NCBI RefSeq assembly: GCF_004379255.2
Contig: NC_056042.1
Location: forward strand, 12,881,901 to 12,945,900
Length of the DNA stretch: 64,000 nt
Reading direction: 5' to 3'
From: Salvia splendens
Taxonomy: Eukaryota; Streptophyta; Magnoliopsida; Lamiales; Lamiaceae
Part shown: positions 45,861 to 57,789 of the stretch, one piece after another
Numbering within the stretch: the stretch's first letter is position 1
How the letters are laid out: every line of letters starts with the position of its first letter
Notes under the pieces: model-generated
Seen by the model: the letters and a program-made list of their open reading frames with translations, nothing else
What the model was told of the DNA's origin: nothing
Database searches by the model: none
Position numbers and translations under genes: made by a program

Positions 45861-47384
45861 ATGGCTTGCGGCCATGAGAGAGGAAATTCGGTCACTACTC
45901 AAGAATTATACATGGATTTTGGTGAAGAATCCAGGAACTCAAAGCTTATCAGTTGTAAATGGATCTTCAAGAAGAAGATTGAAGTTGGTGAAGTTAAGAG
46001 TGTCAGATTTAAAGCACGACTTGTTGCTAGAGGATTCACTCAAGAAGAGGGGATCGATTACAATGATGTGTTCTCTCCGGTTGTAAAACACAGTTCTATC
46101 AGAATATTGCTAGCCCTTGTTGCAAAATATGATTGGGAGTTGCACCAACTCGATGTTAAGACAACCTTCTTGCATGGTGAACTAGAAGAGGCAATATATA
46201 TGCATCAGCCTGAGGGTTTTGTGGAGGTTGGCAGTGAGGATAAGGTTTGTTTGCTCAAGAGAAGTTTGTATGGGTTGAAGCAGAGTAGTAGACAGTGGTA
46301 TTTGAAATTCGATGAACATATGATGGCCATTGGATTTAGAAAGTCACAGTATGACAACTGTGTATACATTAGGGAAAGAAATGGTGTGCCTATTGCATTT
46401 CTTCTCCTGTATGTTGATGATATGCTTGTGGCAGGAGCTGATCTTAGAGTAATTCAAGGAATCAAGACTGAGCTAGAATCTAAGTTTGAAATGAAGGATC
46501 TGGGAAATGCAAGGAGAATACTTGGCATGGATATAGTAAGAGATAGATCAAGAGGAGAGCTCAGGCTGGTCCAGAAAGAATACATCCAGAAAGTTCTGAA
46601 AAGGTTTCAAGCACACGGTTTTAAGTCAGTATCTACTCCATTGGCTGCACACTTCAAACTTAGCATGGATCAGAGGCCGAAAGATGATTCAGAGAGAAGG
46701 GAACTGAGCAAGATACCTTATGCCAATATCATAGGAAGCATAATGTATACAATGTTGTGTACAAGGCCGGACTTGGCACATGCCATAAGTGTCACTAGCC
46801 GATTTATGTCTGATCATGGCAGAGATCACTGGATAGCATTAAAATGGTTACTCAGGTATTTGAATGGTGCTTCAAGCTATGGTTCGGTGTACAAGGCTGG
46901 AGCTGAGAATCAAGGTGGAGCACTTGTGGGATTCTGTGACTCAGATTATGCTTCGAATAGAGATAATAGAAGATCCCAAACCGGTTATGTGTTCAATCTC
47001 TATGGCACAACTATAAGCTGGAAATCTGGACTACAACATGTGGTTGGTTTATCCACAACGGAAGCTGAGAATATTGCAATGAATGAAGCAGTAAAGGAAG
47101 CAATATGGCTGAAGAGAATACTTGAAGATTTTGGAGAAAGGCAAGATGTTGTGTATATAAACTGTGATAGTAGCAGCGCGTTGTGTCTTGCGAAGCACCA
47201 AGTATTTCACGAAAGGAGCAAGCACATAGATGTGCAGATGCATTTTATAAGGGACGAGATCCAGAAGGGAGAGGCTAGAGTTGTGAAGGTGTCAACCGAG
47301 GACAATGCAGCTGATATGCTGACAAAATCTTTACCAGCCATGAAGTTTAAATATTGCATGGAGCTGGTGGGACTTGTGGAGTGA
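45861..47384 (+). CDS. Copia F reverse transcriptase and RNase H (open, 507 codons)
   Basis: This is the longest intact retroelement frame in the window. RT motifs are KWIFKKKIEV, ARLVARGFTQEEGIDYNDVF, LDVKTTFLHGELEEAIYM, YGLKQSSRQWYLKF and the catalytic LLLYVDDMLVAG near 46410-46440. RNase H follows with CDSDYASNRDNRRSQTGYVF, STTEAENIAMNEAVKEAIW and HVFH-type sequence KHQVFHERSKHIDVQMHF, ending MELVGLVE before the stop at 47384. A possible defect is AEN where most copia RNase H domains have AEY. The join to the integrase part is out of frame near 45790, so no full polyprotein can be made. Confidence 0.93.
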   Translation: MACGHERGNSVTTQELYMDFGEESRNSKLISCKWIFKKKIEVGEVKSVRFKARLVARGFTQEEGIDYNDVFSPVVKHSSIRILLALVAKYDWELHQLDVKTTFLHGELEEAIYMHQPEGFVEVGSEDKVCLLKRSLYGLKQSSRQWYLKFDEHMMAIGFRKSQYDNCVYIRERNGVPIAFLLLYVDDMLVAGADLRVIQGIKTELESKFEMKDLGNARRILGMDIVRDRSRGELRLVQKEYIQKVLKRFQAHGFKSVSTPLAAHFKLSMDQRPKDDSERRELSKIPYANIIGSIMYTMLCTRPDLAHAISVTSRFMSDHGRDHWIALKWLLRYLNGASSYGSVYKAGAENQGGALVGFCDSDYASNRDNRRSQTGYVFNLYGTTISWKSGLQHVVGLSTTEAENIAMNEAVKEAIWLKRILEDFGERQDVVYINCDSSSALCLAKHQVFHERSKHIDVQMHFIRDEIQKGEARVVKVSTEDNAADMLTKSLPAMKFKYCMELVGLVE

Positions 47385-47445
47385 TGATGTTGTGGTTAAG
47401 ACAAAAAGATCAGATCATTATAGATTGTGAGATTAAGGTGGAGTT

Positions 47446-47548
47446 TGTTGGAAAGTAATCTCAAATCATATGTCGTCGGATGCATGGTAATGAATTCACG
47501 GGCTGAGATTAAGCTCCAAGAAGACTTGAGCTGTTGCAACAAACAACA
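47446..47548 (+). repeat. 3' LTR of copia F, left part
   Basis: These are the first 103 bases of the 3' LTR. Copia E is inserted after CAACA (47544-47548), and the rest of the LTR resumes at 56457. Confidence 0.9.
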
Positions 47549-49076
47549 TGTTAGGGTTAGTATACTAAAAAGCATGTTTCGAGCGAGAGTTCGCACGAAT
47601 AGAACGTTGCATGTATGGGTAAAAACTCTACAATACACTTTTGACCCGATTCAGTATTATTCGATTTTTTCGCACGAATAGAATCAGTATATTATTACAT
47701 TGTGTTTGCTTGTGCATTTATGAGATGTTTTATAAACATTTAAATTCATAAGAAGTAAACAAAGCCTAAGTCTTTTGCTTAGTAGACTGGTTGTGGGCGT
47801 CGTCCACTTTAAGGTAACTACAGTCGGCTCTATGCAATGCTTTGCAAAAGAAAAAGAAGAATTTCACAACCTAGATAGGCTTTGGCTACCTATCGTGAAA
47901 GGTTGCAATGTCAGTCCGATTATTTCTAAGCCTTATTGAAATAAGATGACGTTGGTGTGGTATAGCACTGAATGGATCTAACAGCAAGACGTGTCTTTAT
48001 GCTATCTACTGAAAGACGAGGTCTTGATAAATATCTATTTCTTAATCAATGTACGTTAGCATTGAGCATACGATATTGAGTATCTACTACTTTGACTTAC
48101 CAAAGGTGCGGGTTTTTCGTCACCCAACGATCCAGGTATATTGGGTAGTGGTGATCATTATCTAGCGGTGCTAGGATTGCTATTATGTTGAATCGTGCGC
48201 GAGGTGAATCTCGTTTGATAATGTCCTCAAGAGGAGCTTGAACAAGGTTTTATTATTCGGAAACTGACCAGCTGGAGTTTTATTACTCTATGAATAATAA
48301 ATAAGTGTTTCTTGCTAAGTCTACTCTTGGAGTTAATAAGATGTTAATTAATTAAGTCCATAGCAGACTTTAATTAATTAATGGACATTTATATCTTAAG
48401 CGCGGGAAATAAATAATAAATAAAATGGAAACCCGGATTACTTATAATTTCGGATTTGGATGGGGAGTTCAATATTACGTCTATAGTGGCTGCTCGTAAT
48501 ATTCCAATATAAGCTTGTATTAAATTGTGGGTTCAATTTAATTAGTAAAAAGTTAATTGGGGGAGCCCATATCCAAAACCTTCCATAGATCCTTGTCTGG
48601 GCCCAATATGTAACTATTATAAATAGGAGAATAAAGGAGACAGAAAATACAATTTTTTATGAAAATTTTCGCCCACTCTAATTATTAAGAGGGGGACGAT
48701 TTTTTTCATTCAATTTCTCCTCCGTGAGAAAGTTCTGTCTTCTTTATTCGAGTCCTAGTGTTTCGATAAGATCAGCCCACACTGATTTCGGAATACAGTT
48801 CGGGACACCAGTTAGAAGATCCGTGGTCTAGTATTGAAGATCATCGTGGAGAAGGCGCAAGCAATCGACGATTCTTTGGAGAATCAACGAGGTAAATTGG
48901 CTAACTCCGTAGTATGCATGTTTTAGGATTTATTTGTTCTAAAGCATGTATGTAATTCAAGTTATGAGCATGATACATGTGATAATTACGCGAATAGTTT
49001 TTGTCTAAATAATCTGCTAAATAGATCCGTATTATGAGATCCGTTAGAACGCACGCTTCCGCTACCAACCCCTACA
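47549..49076 (+). repeat. 5' LTR of element E
   Basis: This 1528-bp LTR matches 54908-56451. The 3' copy has a duplication of about 22 bases near 56087 (CTCCTCCGTGAG motif) and a small deletion near 55835. Both are otherwise very close. Confidence 0.94.
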
Positions 49077-49090
49077 ATTGGTATCAGAGC
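49077..49090 (+). other. Element E primer-binding site
   Basis: TGGTATCAGAGC (49079-49090) matches plant initiator tRNA-Met and sits two bases after the LTR. Confidence 0.9.
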
Positions 49091-49239
49091 AAGTCTTTGG
49101 CTCTGATTATTTGGATTTAAATTTCGCGAAATTCATTTATGCATGCGTTAATTGATTGCGAAGCATGTTCTTGGTGTTTTGTTTAATTTTTATGCATGAT
49201 GAACTCAAGAACTATCGAATCAAGGAACTTGAATTTTTC

Positions 49240-49870
49240 AATCGTACGAGACGTGCGATCCGTTGGCGTTCGCGCCGAGGCGGATCGCGCCATGCGCGAT
49301 TGAAATAGGGATGTCGAGACAGTGGGAGCAGGGGAACTACGATCACGGGGCGACGCGCAGACGAGTGAGGGCTCGTGCGCGCCGCCGGCCGAGACCGCAC
49401 ACCCCAGACGAACCCGCGTCGAGATCGACACGGAGGCTGGCACGGTGCGGCAGTTCGACCGAGAACTAGCCGAGACACCGAGGCGCCGAGAGCCCAAACC
49501 CTAGGCGGAAGGACCGAGATGACGCTTGAGCCACTGGCCGAGAGCAGCGCACCTTCGTGCGCACGGCTGGCCGAGGCAGTGGGAGCATCGGGCCTTGGTG
49601 TGCCGAGTCGGGCGACGAGCCACTGGCCGAGAGGAGCCGGGCCACCGCGCAAGCTCCTGGCCGAGCGACCGCGTCACCCGACGTGCCGATGAGGCCGAGA
49701 GCGTACGCGCCTTGTGCGCGACGCTGGCCGAAGACGGAGGCGACGGGCTGGCCGAGGAACCGTGCCACCCGACGCGTCACCTGGTGCCGAGACACTGGGT
49801 GCGTAGTGATCCGACGACGAACTCGTCGGATATTCATCGTTCATCGTTCGTGCGAATCTCGTACGATGAG
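49240..49870. other. GC-rich insert with repeated TGGCCGA motifs
   Basis: This strongly GC-rich stretch sits in otherwise very AT-rich sequence. TGGCCGA recurs at least six times between about 49530 and 49760, without a strict period. The edges carry short inverted motifs, ATCGTACGAGACGTGCGA (about 49241-49258) and TCGTGCGAATCTCGTACGAT (about 49848-49867). Overlapping open frames on both strands reflect the base composition; I do not call a gene. Confidence 0.6.
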
Positions 49871-50159
49871 ATAACGATGAAGGATTATTTTAATGATAAC
49901 TTAATTATTTTATTAAAAGATATCATTAAAATATTATTATTTAAGGGAAATAAAATCTTTTTGGAAGATTTGCCTAGATTTTAGGAATATTTATATTATT
50001 ATCTATATCTATGGAAATAAATAATATTATTTTATTCCTAGATGATATGGATGAGAATAATTTAATAATTTCCTAATATTCATCTAGATTCAAGATAAAT
50101 ATGGTGATAAGATTTGAATATATCTTTTGTGAATTATATATATTATATGAGATTTGATT

Positions 50160-51060
50160 TAATATCAAATCATGGATTAATTAGATTCTTTCCTTATTTA
50201 TTGGATTTATATGGATTTTAATCCTGGATAAAATCCTAGTTATATTTGGAAAATAATAATCTAATCATTTATCTATATCCTATGGATTAATATGGATTTA
50301 TTCCTAGATATTTCATAGATGGATTTAGATAATGATAATATTATTTTATTCTTATCCTGTGAATTTATATGAATTTACTCATAGATAAATTCCAGTTGGA
50401 TTTGGATAGTGATAATATAATATTTTATTCTTATCTTATAGATTTGTATGGATTTGTTCCTAGATAAATCTAAGATAGATATGAATAATTATAATATAAT
50501 ATTATCTAATTCTTTGGATTTATATGGATTAATTCCAAGAATAAATCCTAGATGGGTTAGGATTAATATTTATATTAATTTATTTTATCCTATAGATTTG
50601 AATAGATTTAATTCTATTAAGACAAATCTTAGATGGATTAAAATAAACATTAATCCAAGATATCCTTATCTTATGGATTATATCCTAGATAGATTGGGAT
50701 AAATATAATATATGAGAAAATCCTTATTTAATTGGATTTAGATAAACTTATTTATCTAAGAAATCCTAAGTAATGTTTGATATATTCTAGACATCTATTC
50801 TAAATAGAATTAAAGATTTGTATAAATCTAGGTTGATTGGATTTTATTCATCGTATGGATTATGATGGAATCGATTCTATCTAGTAATATCCTAGAACGA
50901 TTTAAATAATGATAATCCTAGATCAACATTATCTTGAGTTGAAGGATTAGATTTTATCGAAATAAAATCTAGAATAATCCTAAGTGGATTTAGGTAGTCA
51001 ACACTATGTTGATAAATCCTAATTGAATCTCCCTTGAATAGATTAAATAATGTCGTTAAT
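50160..51060. repeat. Degenerate AT-rich tandem repeats in element E
   Basis: Imperfect units share a core such as GGATTTATATGGATTTA followed by TTCCTAGATAAATCC-like sequence. They recur at roughly 70-80-base spacing from about 50160 to 51000. They are heavily diverged. No ORF is supported. Confidence 0.65.
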
Positions 51061-51255
51061 TATCCAGTGTGTTTAAATGCCATGCATTAAATGGATTTAT
51101 CTGTTTATTTGGTGTTTATCATTTTAAGTGGATTATCTGTCTTATCTGCTTATGTGATAATTATGCAAAAACCATATAAAATATCTAAGCGATAATTACA
51201 ACAAGTGCATTGTATATGGTCTCCATCAATTGGTCTGCAATTTATGAAGCTTTTT

Positions 51256-51415
51256 TCTAATATTATCGTCACCTGCTCTGTGGGGACAATAATCCTAAGA
51301 AATAGCGAGTTCATGAGGGCGGATTTCTCGAAGATAAATAGTATGAACTAGAATGTGGTTTCCAATATTATCGCCACCTGCTCTGTGGGGACAATAATCC
51401 TAAGAAACTGCGAGA
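51256..51415. repeat. 105-base-offset duplication in element E
   Basis: The phrase CACCTGCTCTGTGGGGACAA, with flanking ATTATCG and AATCCTAAGAAA, occurs at about 51270 and 51375, with a start-to-start distance of 105 bases. It is part of the element interior and has no coding role that I can see. Confidence 0.8.
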
Positions 51416-51799
51416 TTCAGAAGTTCACACAGAATTTATGAGATAGCTTGATCTTGTTAGCAGCACATGAGCATTGTTATGGGAGTGTGTTGTAGAAATG
51501 AGACTCTGTAATGCTAAATTCGGTGGTCGTGCTTAGGTAACATTAGGCGGCCATGCCACTCTGTGGTCTCTGGGCTATTCGTCGGTGTTCTGACCAGTAA
51601 AATTGTAAGATTTTAATGCGTATTGACTTCCTCTAGAGGGTACAAAATTTTAATTTTACAGTTGCAAGATACATAATTGTTTTGTGGTTATTTGCGATTA
51701 TGTATTGAGCATAAGTATGTGATAATAAGTTTATTTGCCAAATCTTCATTATGTCATTCATATTTTTTTCTGCGATCTTAATGGAATAAACTCAAATGC

Positions 51800-54700
51800 C
51801 AAAATTATGTGGACTGGAAATGTAAATGGATAAGATTCTCATTGCTAAAACTGGGAGTTTATACTCAATAATTCATGTCCTCCATTTCCTCGACATAATT
51901 CTACGAAGATTGTTCGAGAATGCTTTTTGCATGTACTTGACAAGTTCTTTGAGGAATAAGGTCAGACTATTTTCTTTTAAGTAGCATGACAAGTCTTGGT
52001 TAGTGACGATGAAAGTTGGATATCAATAGAATCTGTCAAGATGATTCTATTGGAATATCCTAGAGGGACAGAATGTTTTGAGGAATCTTTTGATCACTCA
52101 AATAGTTTTCTGACTCAAGTCATCGCCTAAAGTGATAAGAAATGACTACAAGAAGGTTTAACTGAAAAGTAGAAAACCTTCAGAATATTAGTCGTTATAT
52201 TACTGTTAGAGGAAAGTAACATGATAGATGACGAATTCATGAAGGCTGCATTTTTTTCCCTAAGTCCTAGTTCATTTGAACAAAAGACTAGATATGGAAA
52301 TGGGAGAGCCTGAATTGTCATCAAAGTTTGTCTAAAGCGAGTGAAGATGCTTTGTAAGTTGGATTGACCTCTTTTACAGAAGGACAATGACTTACATGAC
52401 AATGCAACTTCTAAGTAAGAGATCTTGATCCAGTTAGGATTTTGTTGCAGTGGGAGCTTTTAATGCTCAACTGTTGTTTTATGGTTGATGTTTAAGGCAT
52501 CATAGTATTGAAACAATATAGATGCAACAAGATTGAGAATAAACAACACATCGACTTCTTAAACAATGAATGATAAAGTATTTATGGCTCTTAGTCTTAA
52601 GACCAAGAAAATACTTAGCTATTGTTCAAACTGATCTAGACTATCAAGATTTTAACAATTTGTCTGTTAAATAGCTTGAAAGTCGAGAATGTCTATTCGA
52701 TGCACTATGAGTTAGAATCATTTGATTCAGAATAATTATAGAAGTGCAACGTAGAAAGACTAGCAAGTCTCAATGGTTTACACCAATAAGAAGACGAGCA
52801 AAGCTTTATGATCAGTAGTGGGAGTCTAATCTCCTTTGACGAATCCAAGCATTCTTCTAAAGAATGAGATAGTAATGTAAGAAGGAATCGAAGTCTTTCT
52901 AAGACAAGTTTGATTAAGTGATAGTTGTACTCATGAAAATCTTATCATTGATGGGATAAACGTTAGATATAACGAGATACACCTTAAAGAAACTACCAGC
53001 ATCAGTACCTTCTACAAAACACGAGTTGTGGACTAGAGCGACTTTAGTCTAGCACATCTCAAGGTGTAATGTTGTTCCAACGCATGTTGGAAAAGGTATC
53101 CAAGTAATTGGAGTTGAGTACTGAGGTATGTTTAAGGTTGTCCCAAATGATGTGAGATTATGAGTTCTGTAATCTTCAAAGATACAGTTCTTGTATGAAG
53201 ATCATGAGATGAACTACAAGCCTAACAATGTGATAATTCTCAAGATAAAAAGAGAGACATCGGCTTTTCCATATTACCAAGGAATCATACCGTTAGAAAC
53301 TTTTGCACTAATGAAATCAACTTCAACACTTAAGATTGTAAGAACCATGTCGTAGTGGGAGTGTTCCTAAGGAACATAACAAGTTCATGGGTCCAAGAGT
53401 GTCGTAAGATGCAGTCTTAGATTGACTTGAACATAATCCCTTCAACTACAATGTATAATTGGTTCATTTGGATATTCATCCTTGAAAAGGTGATAGATTC
53501 CAAACTACAATCCTAGATAGACAATTACAAGACTTGCAATACTACCTACAGGCTGTGTCAGTCAGTGGAAGCTAGTACATCTGCGAGTGTAAATGTGGAT
53601 CTCAAATGGCTAGACAATGACAATGGGCTATGCCCAAAGAGAAATATCATCTTCTCGCTGTCGTTGTGCCAAGATTTGTTCGATCCTATTGTCTATCAGC
53701 ACTTACATAATTAGAATGTATGTATCATGATTGTCAAGACAGCTTTCTATTAATAGAAGTCTTGAAGAAATCATCTACATGGAACATCCTAATAGGTATG
53801 TAATAGAGGGCAAGAAACACATGATTAGAAGCTTATGAAGACCTTTGTGGTCTTAGGCAAGCATCTAAATCAGAGATAAGTGTTTTGTCGAGATTGTCAA
53901 ATGTTTGGAATTTGACATGTGCTTTTTAAGTGTGTAGTAAGCACAAGGAAGTTGAAAGTGCATTAAATATGGTATTATTGGTACTCTACGATGATGAAAT
54001 CTACAAAAGTTGCAAACAACTAAGATTGGCATCTAACGTAGGAAACTGGTTGTCTACTCAGTTTAAGATAAAGGATTATAGAGAAACAAATTACATTCTA
54101 AGCATCTAAAGTCTTTAAGATTGCTAGAAAGAATGTTGAGATTCTCTTAGGAATCCTATATCTATACATAGCTTGGAACATTTTAGCATTGGAAATTCCA
54201 TGAAAAGGTTGTTACCTTTCAAGATGGAATTGTCTTGTCTCTAGTCAAGTGTCGTTTGACGCTTAGTGACAACAAGAATTATGAGACTAGTTCTGCAGAT
54301 AGATGTCTCATGTATGCTATGATGTGTACTAAGTTTGATATTAGCTGTGCTTTTGCATAGCAAGTATATATCATATTAACCATGGCAAAGGACTTTGATT
54401 GAGGTAATGAATATACCATAGTACTTGAGAAAGACTAATCGCTATATTCTAGTTTACCAGTCATTCATGTAATGTCCTTAGGGTTACACTGACTAAGTCT
54501 TATGACTAATCAGTGATCGAGTAAGTCATCCTCAGTTTATGTGTTTACATTAGGAGTATACTCCTAGTAGCTTTGATCGTAAGTTTGAGTATACCTATGA
54601 GTACTTTTACTCTAGCAAAGGTTAACTCAAGAGGAACACGAGATCAAAAGCTAAGCAATCACATAGAGAGATGAAATTAATTAAAGATCAAGTACGCAGC

Positions 54701-54890
54701 AAAGACATAGTGACGGAAAAGATATTATCAGAGAACAACCAAGTAGATTTTTCAATGAAAAATGCCTTTGTGGCAACATGTTTCAAACATGATGTGAAAT
54801 GAGTGGTAGTTTGATATATCTAGCTCCAATACCTGCTTTGTGTATAAGTGGGAGAGTTTTTTGCAGTGGGTATACTCGAAAGCATGTTTT
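51800..54890 (+). pseudogene. Decayed copia gag-pol of element E
   Basis: Only short fragments of the copia polymerase can be traced. Near 53730-53830 the words TAF, LEEI, IYMEHPN and GKKHMI recall the RT segment TAFLNGGLEETIYMEQPEG of copia D, broken by stops. A purine tract ends the region. The decay is much greater than the divergence of the LTRs. I could not align the first half (51800-53400) to gag or integrase by eye. Confidence 0.55.
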
Positions 54891-54907
54891 GAGTATAAGT
54901 GGGAGAT

Positions 54908-56451
54908 TGTTAGGGTTAATATACTGAAAATCATGTTTCGAGCGAGAGTTCGCACGAATAGAACGTTGCATGTATACGTAAAAACTCTACAATCCACTTT
55001 TGACCCGATTAAGTATTATTCGAGAATTTCGCACGAATAGAATCAGTATATTATTACATTGTGTTTGCTTGTGCATTTATGAGATGTTTTATAAACATTT
55101 AAATGCATAAGAAGTAAACAAAGCCTAAGTCTTTTGCTTAGTAGACTGGTTGTGGGCGTCGTCCACTTTAAGGTAACTACAGTCGGTTCTATGCAATGCT
55201 TTGCAAAAGAAAAAGAAGAATTTCACAACCTAGATAGGCTTTGGCTACCTATCGTGAAAGGTTGCAATGTCAGTCCGATTATTTCTAAGCCTTATTGAAA
55301 TAAGATGACGTTGGTGTGGTATAGCACTGAAAGGATCTAACATCAAGACGTGTCTTTATGCTATCTACTGAAAGACGAGGTCTTGATAAATATCTATTTC
55401 TTAATCAATGTACGTTAGCATTGAGCATACGATATTGAGTATCTACTACTTTGACTTACCAAAGGTGCGGGTTTTTCGTCACCCAACGATCCAGGTATAT
55501 TGGGTAGTGGTGATCATTATCTAGCGGTGCTAGGATTGCTATTATGATGAATCGTGAGCGAGGTGAGTCTCGTTTGATAATGTCCTCAAGAGGAGCTTGA
55601 ACAAGGTTTTATTATTCGGAAACTGGTCAGTTGGATTTTTATTACTCTATGAATAATAAATAAGTGTTTCTTGCTAAGTCTACTCTTGGAGTTAATAAGA
55701 TGTTAATTAATTAAGTCCATAGCAGACTTTAATTAATTAATAGACATTTATATTTTAAGCGCGGGAAATAAATAATAAATAAAATGGAAACCCGAATTAC
55801 TTATAATTTCGGATTTGGATGGGGAGTTCAATATTACGTGGCTGCTCGTAATATTCCAATATAAGCTTGTATTAAATTGTGGGTTCAATTTAATTAGTAA
55901 AAAGCTAATTGGGGGAGCCCATATCCAAAACCTTCCATAGATCCCTGACTGGGCCCAATATGTAACTATTATAAATAGGAGAATAAAGGAGACAGAAAAT
56001 AAAATTTTTTATGAAAATTTTCGCCCACTCTAATTATTAAGAGGGGGACGATTTTTTTCATTCAATTTCTCCTCCGTGAGATCTTCAGCTCCTCCTCCGT
56101 GAGAAAGTTCTGTCTTCTTTATTCGAGTCCTAGTGTTTCGATAAGATCAGCCCACACTGATTTCGGAATACAGTTCAGGACACCAGTTAGAAGATCCGTG
56201 GTCTAGTATTGAAGATCATCGTAGAGAAGGCGCAAGCAATCGACGATTCTTTGGAGAATCAACAAGGTAAATTGGCTAACTCTGTAGTATGCATGTTTTA
56301 GGATTCATTTGTTCTAAAGCATGTATGTAATTCAAGTTATGAGCATGATACATGTGATAATTACGCGAATAGTTTTTGTCTAAATAATCTGCTAAATAGA
56401 TCCGTATTATGAGATCCGTTAGAACGCACGCTTCCGCTACCAACCCCTACA
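54908..56451 (+). repeat. 3' LTR of element E
   Basis: This 1544-bp LTR is a close match to 47549-49076. It is followed by duplication CAACA and then the rest of the copia F LTR. Confidence 0.94.
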
Positions 56452-56456
56452 CAACA

Positions 56457-56783
56457 GCTATTAACTAACTGAAACAAATCCCACGAGAGACGTTGGAGAT
56501 CGAGAGATGCAGTATAAAGCGTGAAGAAGGCTGCATGCATAGTTAGTTAGTTCATTCAGTTTTCATCTTCAAGAAAAAGTCTCCATATTCACTCACTTGA
56601 TTAGTTCTTGGTTTAGAATTAGATTAGATGTGGTGATAGATGGTTATATAGTTCTTGAATGTTTGTAATCTCCACTAAGTGTCCGTGGATGTAGATCTTA
56701 CGATCGAACCACGTAAATTCCTTCGTGTTCTTTTCTTTGTTGCTTGATCGTTGCTATCATCAATCTCTCTGGTTTTCATAACA
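56457..56783 (+). repeat. 3' LTR of copia F, right part
   Basis: This is the remainder of the LTR after element E, ending TTCATAACA before duplication TTTAC (56784-56788). Confidence 0.92.
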
Positions 56784-56788
56784 TTTAC

Positions 56789-57446
56789 TCTCCATGTTCA
56801 ATCGAGCTGGCCCCCTCCCCTTCCTTTCTTATAAGTCCCGTTTTCTAACCCCATTTTTGTGTTGATTTGCTGGCCTAGGGGCTGCCCCTTTTGGAGTTTT
56901 GGTGGATGTGGAAATCGAGAAAGATAAAGGAAGACAAGAGAAGGGATTTACTACATCACTCACTTTGTCTCATTGCTAAGTTTAGCAATTGTTTAAGAAT
57001 TAGGTTGGTAATAGCTCTTGACCAAGTCTTAATTAAGCCTCTAGCTTGATGTTGGCTCCTTTCAAAGCTTAGAGTAGGATTAGTTGTTATTTTGTTCTCA
57101 TTGTGTGGGAATCGAGACATGTTCCACTTGTATTTCCATCATTCTTGGAAAAATACTCCTCAAGTATGTTTCTATTTTTCCAACAAATTGTAATTCGAAA
57201 CTTAAATTTCCTTGCACCTTAATTTCCAATCGTCTCTTCATTCTAATTTTTTTTATACTCCAAAATCCGTGCACGAAAAGTCGGGATGTTACACGTTTTT
57301 TCTCCGTGCTCGGGCTTTTAGTTGAGGCGGAAAGACAGGTGAGGGGACAAATTTGAGATATGCAATGTTAGCGTTCAGGGGACTGCATTGCGAATACCCT
57401 ATAAGGTATTATTAGATTTAACTTATGACTATCACACATAGTTATC
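56789..57446. other. Old host sequence, possible gypsy LTR remnant
   Basis: No gene is present. GGGATGTTACA at about 57284-57294 resembles the end of a gypsy LTR read on the minus strand, so this may be part of an older LTR; no partner was found. Confidence 0.35.
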
Positions 57447-57729
57447 TGTTAGAAAATATAATGTGGAAAATAAAATATTATTGCAGAAAGTCAAAGACGG
57501 GGAGAACTTCAAAGAGTACATTGTGAATGACTTGAATTAATTCTCTCAATGGTTACACAACCTTTTATAGGCTCTAATTCTAGCTATACATGGAAAATAT
57601 ATTCTAATTATACTAATATCCCTTTTATTTGATTTTCCATAATCTTTAATTGATTTCATTCTTTATTCTTGCCATAACTTCATCCCTTGCCTTCTTGTTC
57701 TCCAATTAATTGATTTCCTTATTCCAACA
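57447..57729 (-). repeat. 3' LTR of element G
   Basis: This 283-bp LTR is repeated at 59895-60097 with few differences; the right copy is cut by copia D. The polypurine tract is adjacent at about 57730-57743. Confidence 0.88.
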
Positions 57730-57789
57730 CTCCCCCTCAAGTTAAGTATCGAGTTTTTCGACACTTAACTTGCACGATCTTTAGTTTGA

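Larger units (their letters stand above)
47549..56451 (+). mobile_element. Copia-type element E, non-autonomous, nested in the copia F LTR
   Basis: This element of 8.9 kb has LTRs 47549-49076 and 54908-56451 and duplication CAACA at 47544-47548 and 56452-56456. The LTRs begin TGTTAGGG and end CCCCTACA. The primer site TGGTATCAGAGC lies at 49079-49090, and the purine tract GTATAAGTGGGAGAT just before 54908. The LTRs are very similar, so it moved recently. Nevertheless the 5.8-kb interior has no long ORF. Decayed copia polymerase can be traced at about 53725-54480. It resembles the coding copia D LTRs in this window, which suggests movement by proteins from a D-like relative. Confidence 0.93.
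42870..56783 (+). mobile_element. Copia element F with copia E nested in its 3' LTR
   Basis: This plus-strand element has a 5' LTR at 42870-43330 and a 3' LTR at 47446-47548 and 56457-56783, with a perfect duplication TTTAC at 42865-42869 and 56784-56788. The LTRs begin TGTTGGAAAG and end TTCATAACA. The internal region is about 4.1 kb. A TGGCGCCGTC primer-like site (43333) and a purine tract (TAAGGTGGAG) before 47446 are visible. Gag, integrase and polymerase frames each carry at least one stop or frameshift. It is related to copia A in gag and primer-site type. Confidence 0.95.

Noticed and set aside
49183..49984. Several ORFs of 60-150 codons on both strands
   Set aside because: They overlap in many frames within the GC island of element E, where few stop codons are expected; no recognisable domain.
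57084..57356. ORF of 90 codons on the plus strand
   Set aside because: Composition and position fit a decayed repeat; no recognisable motif.
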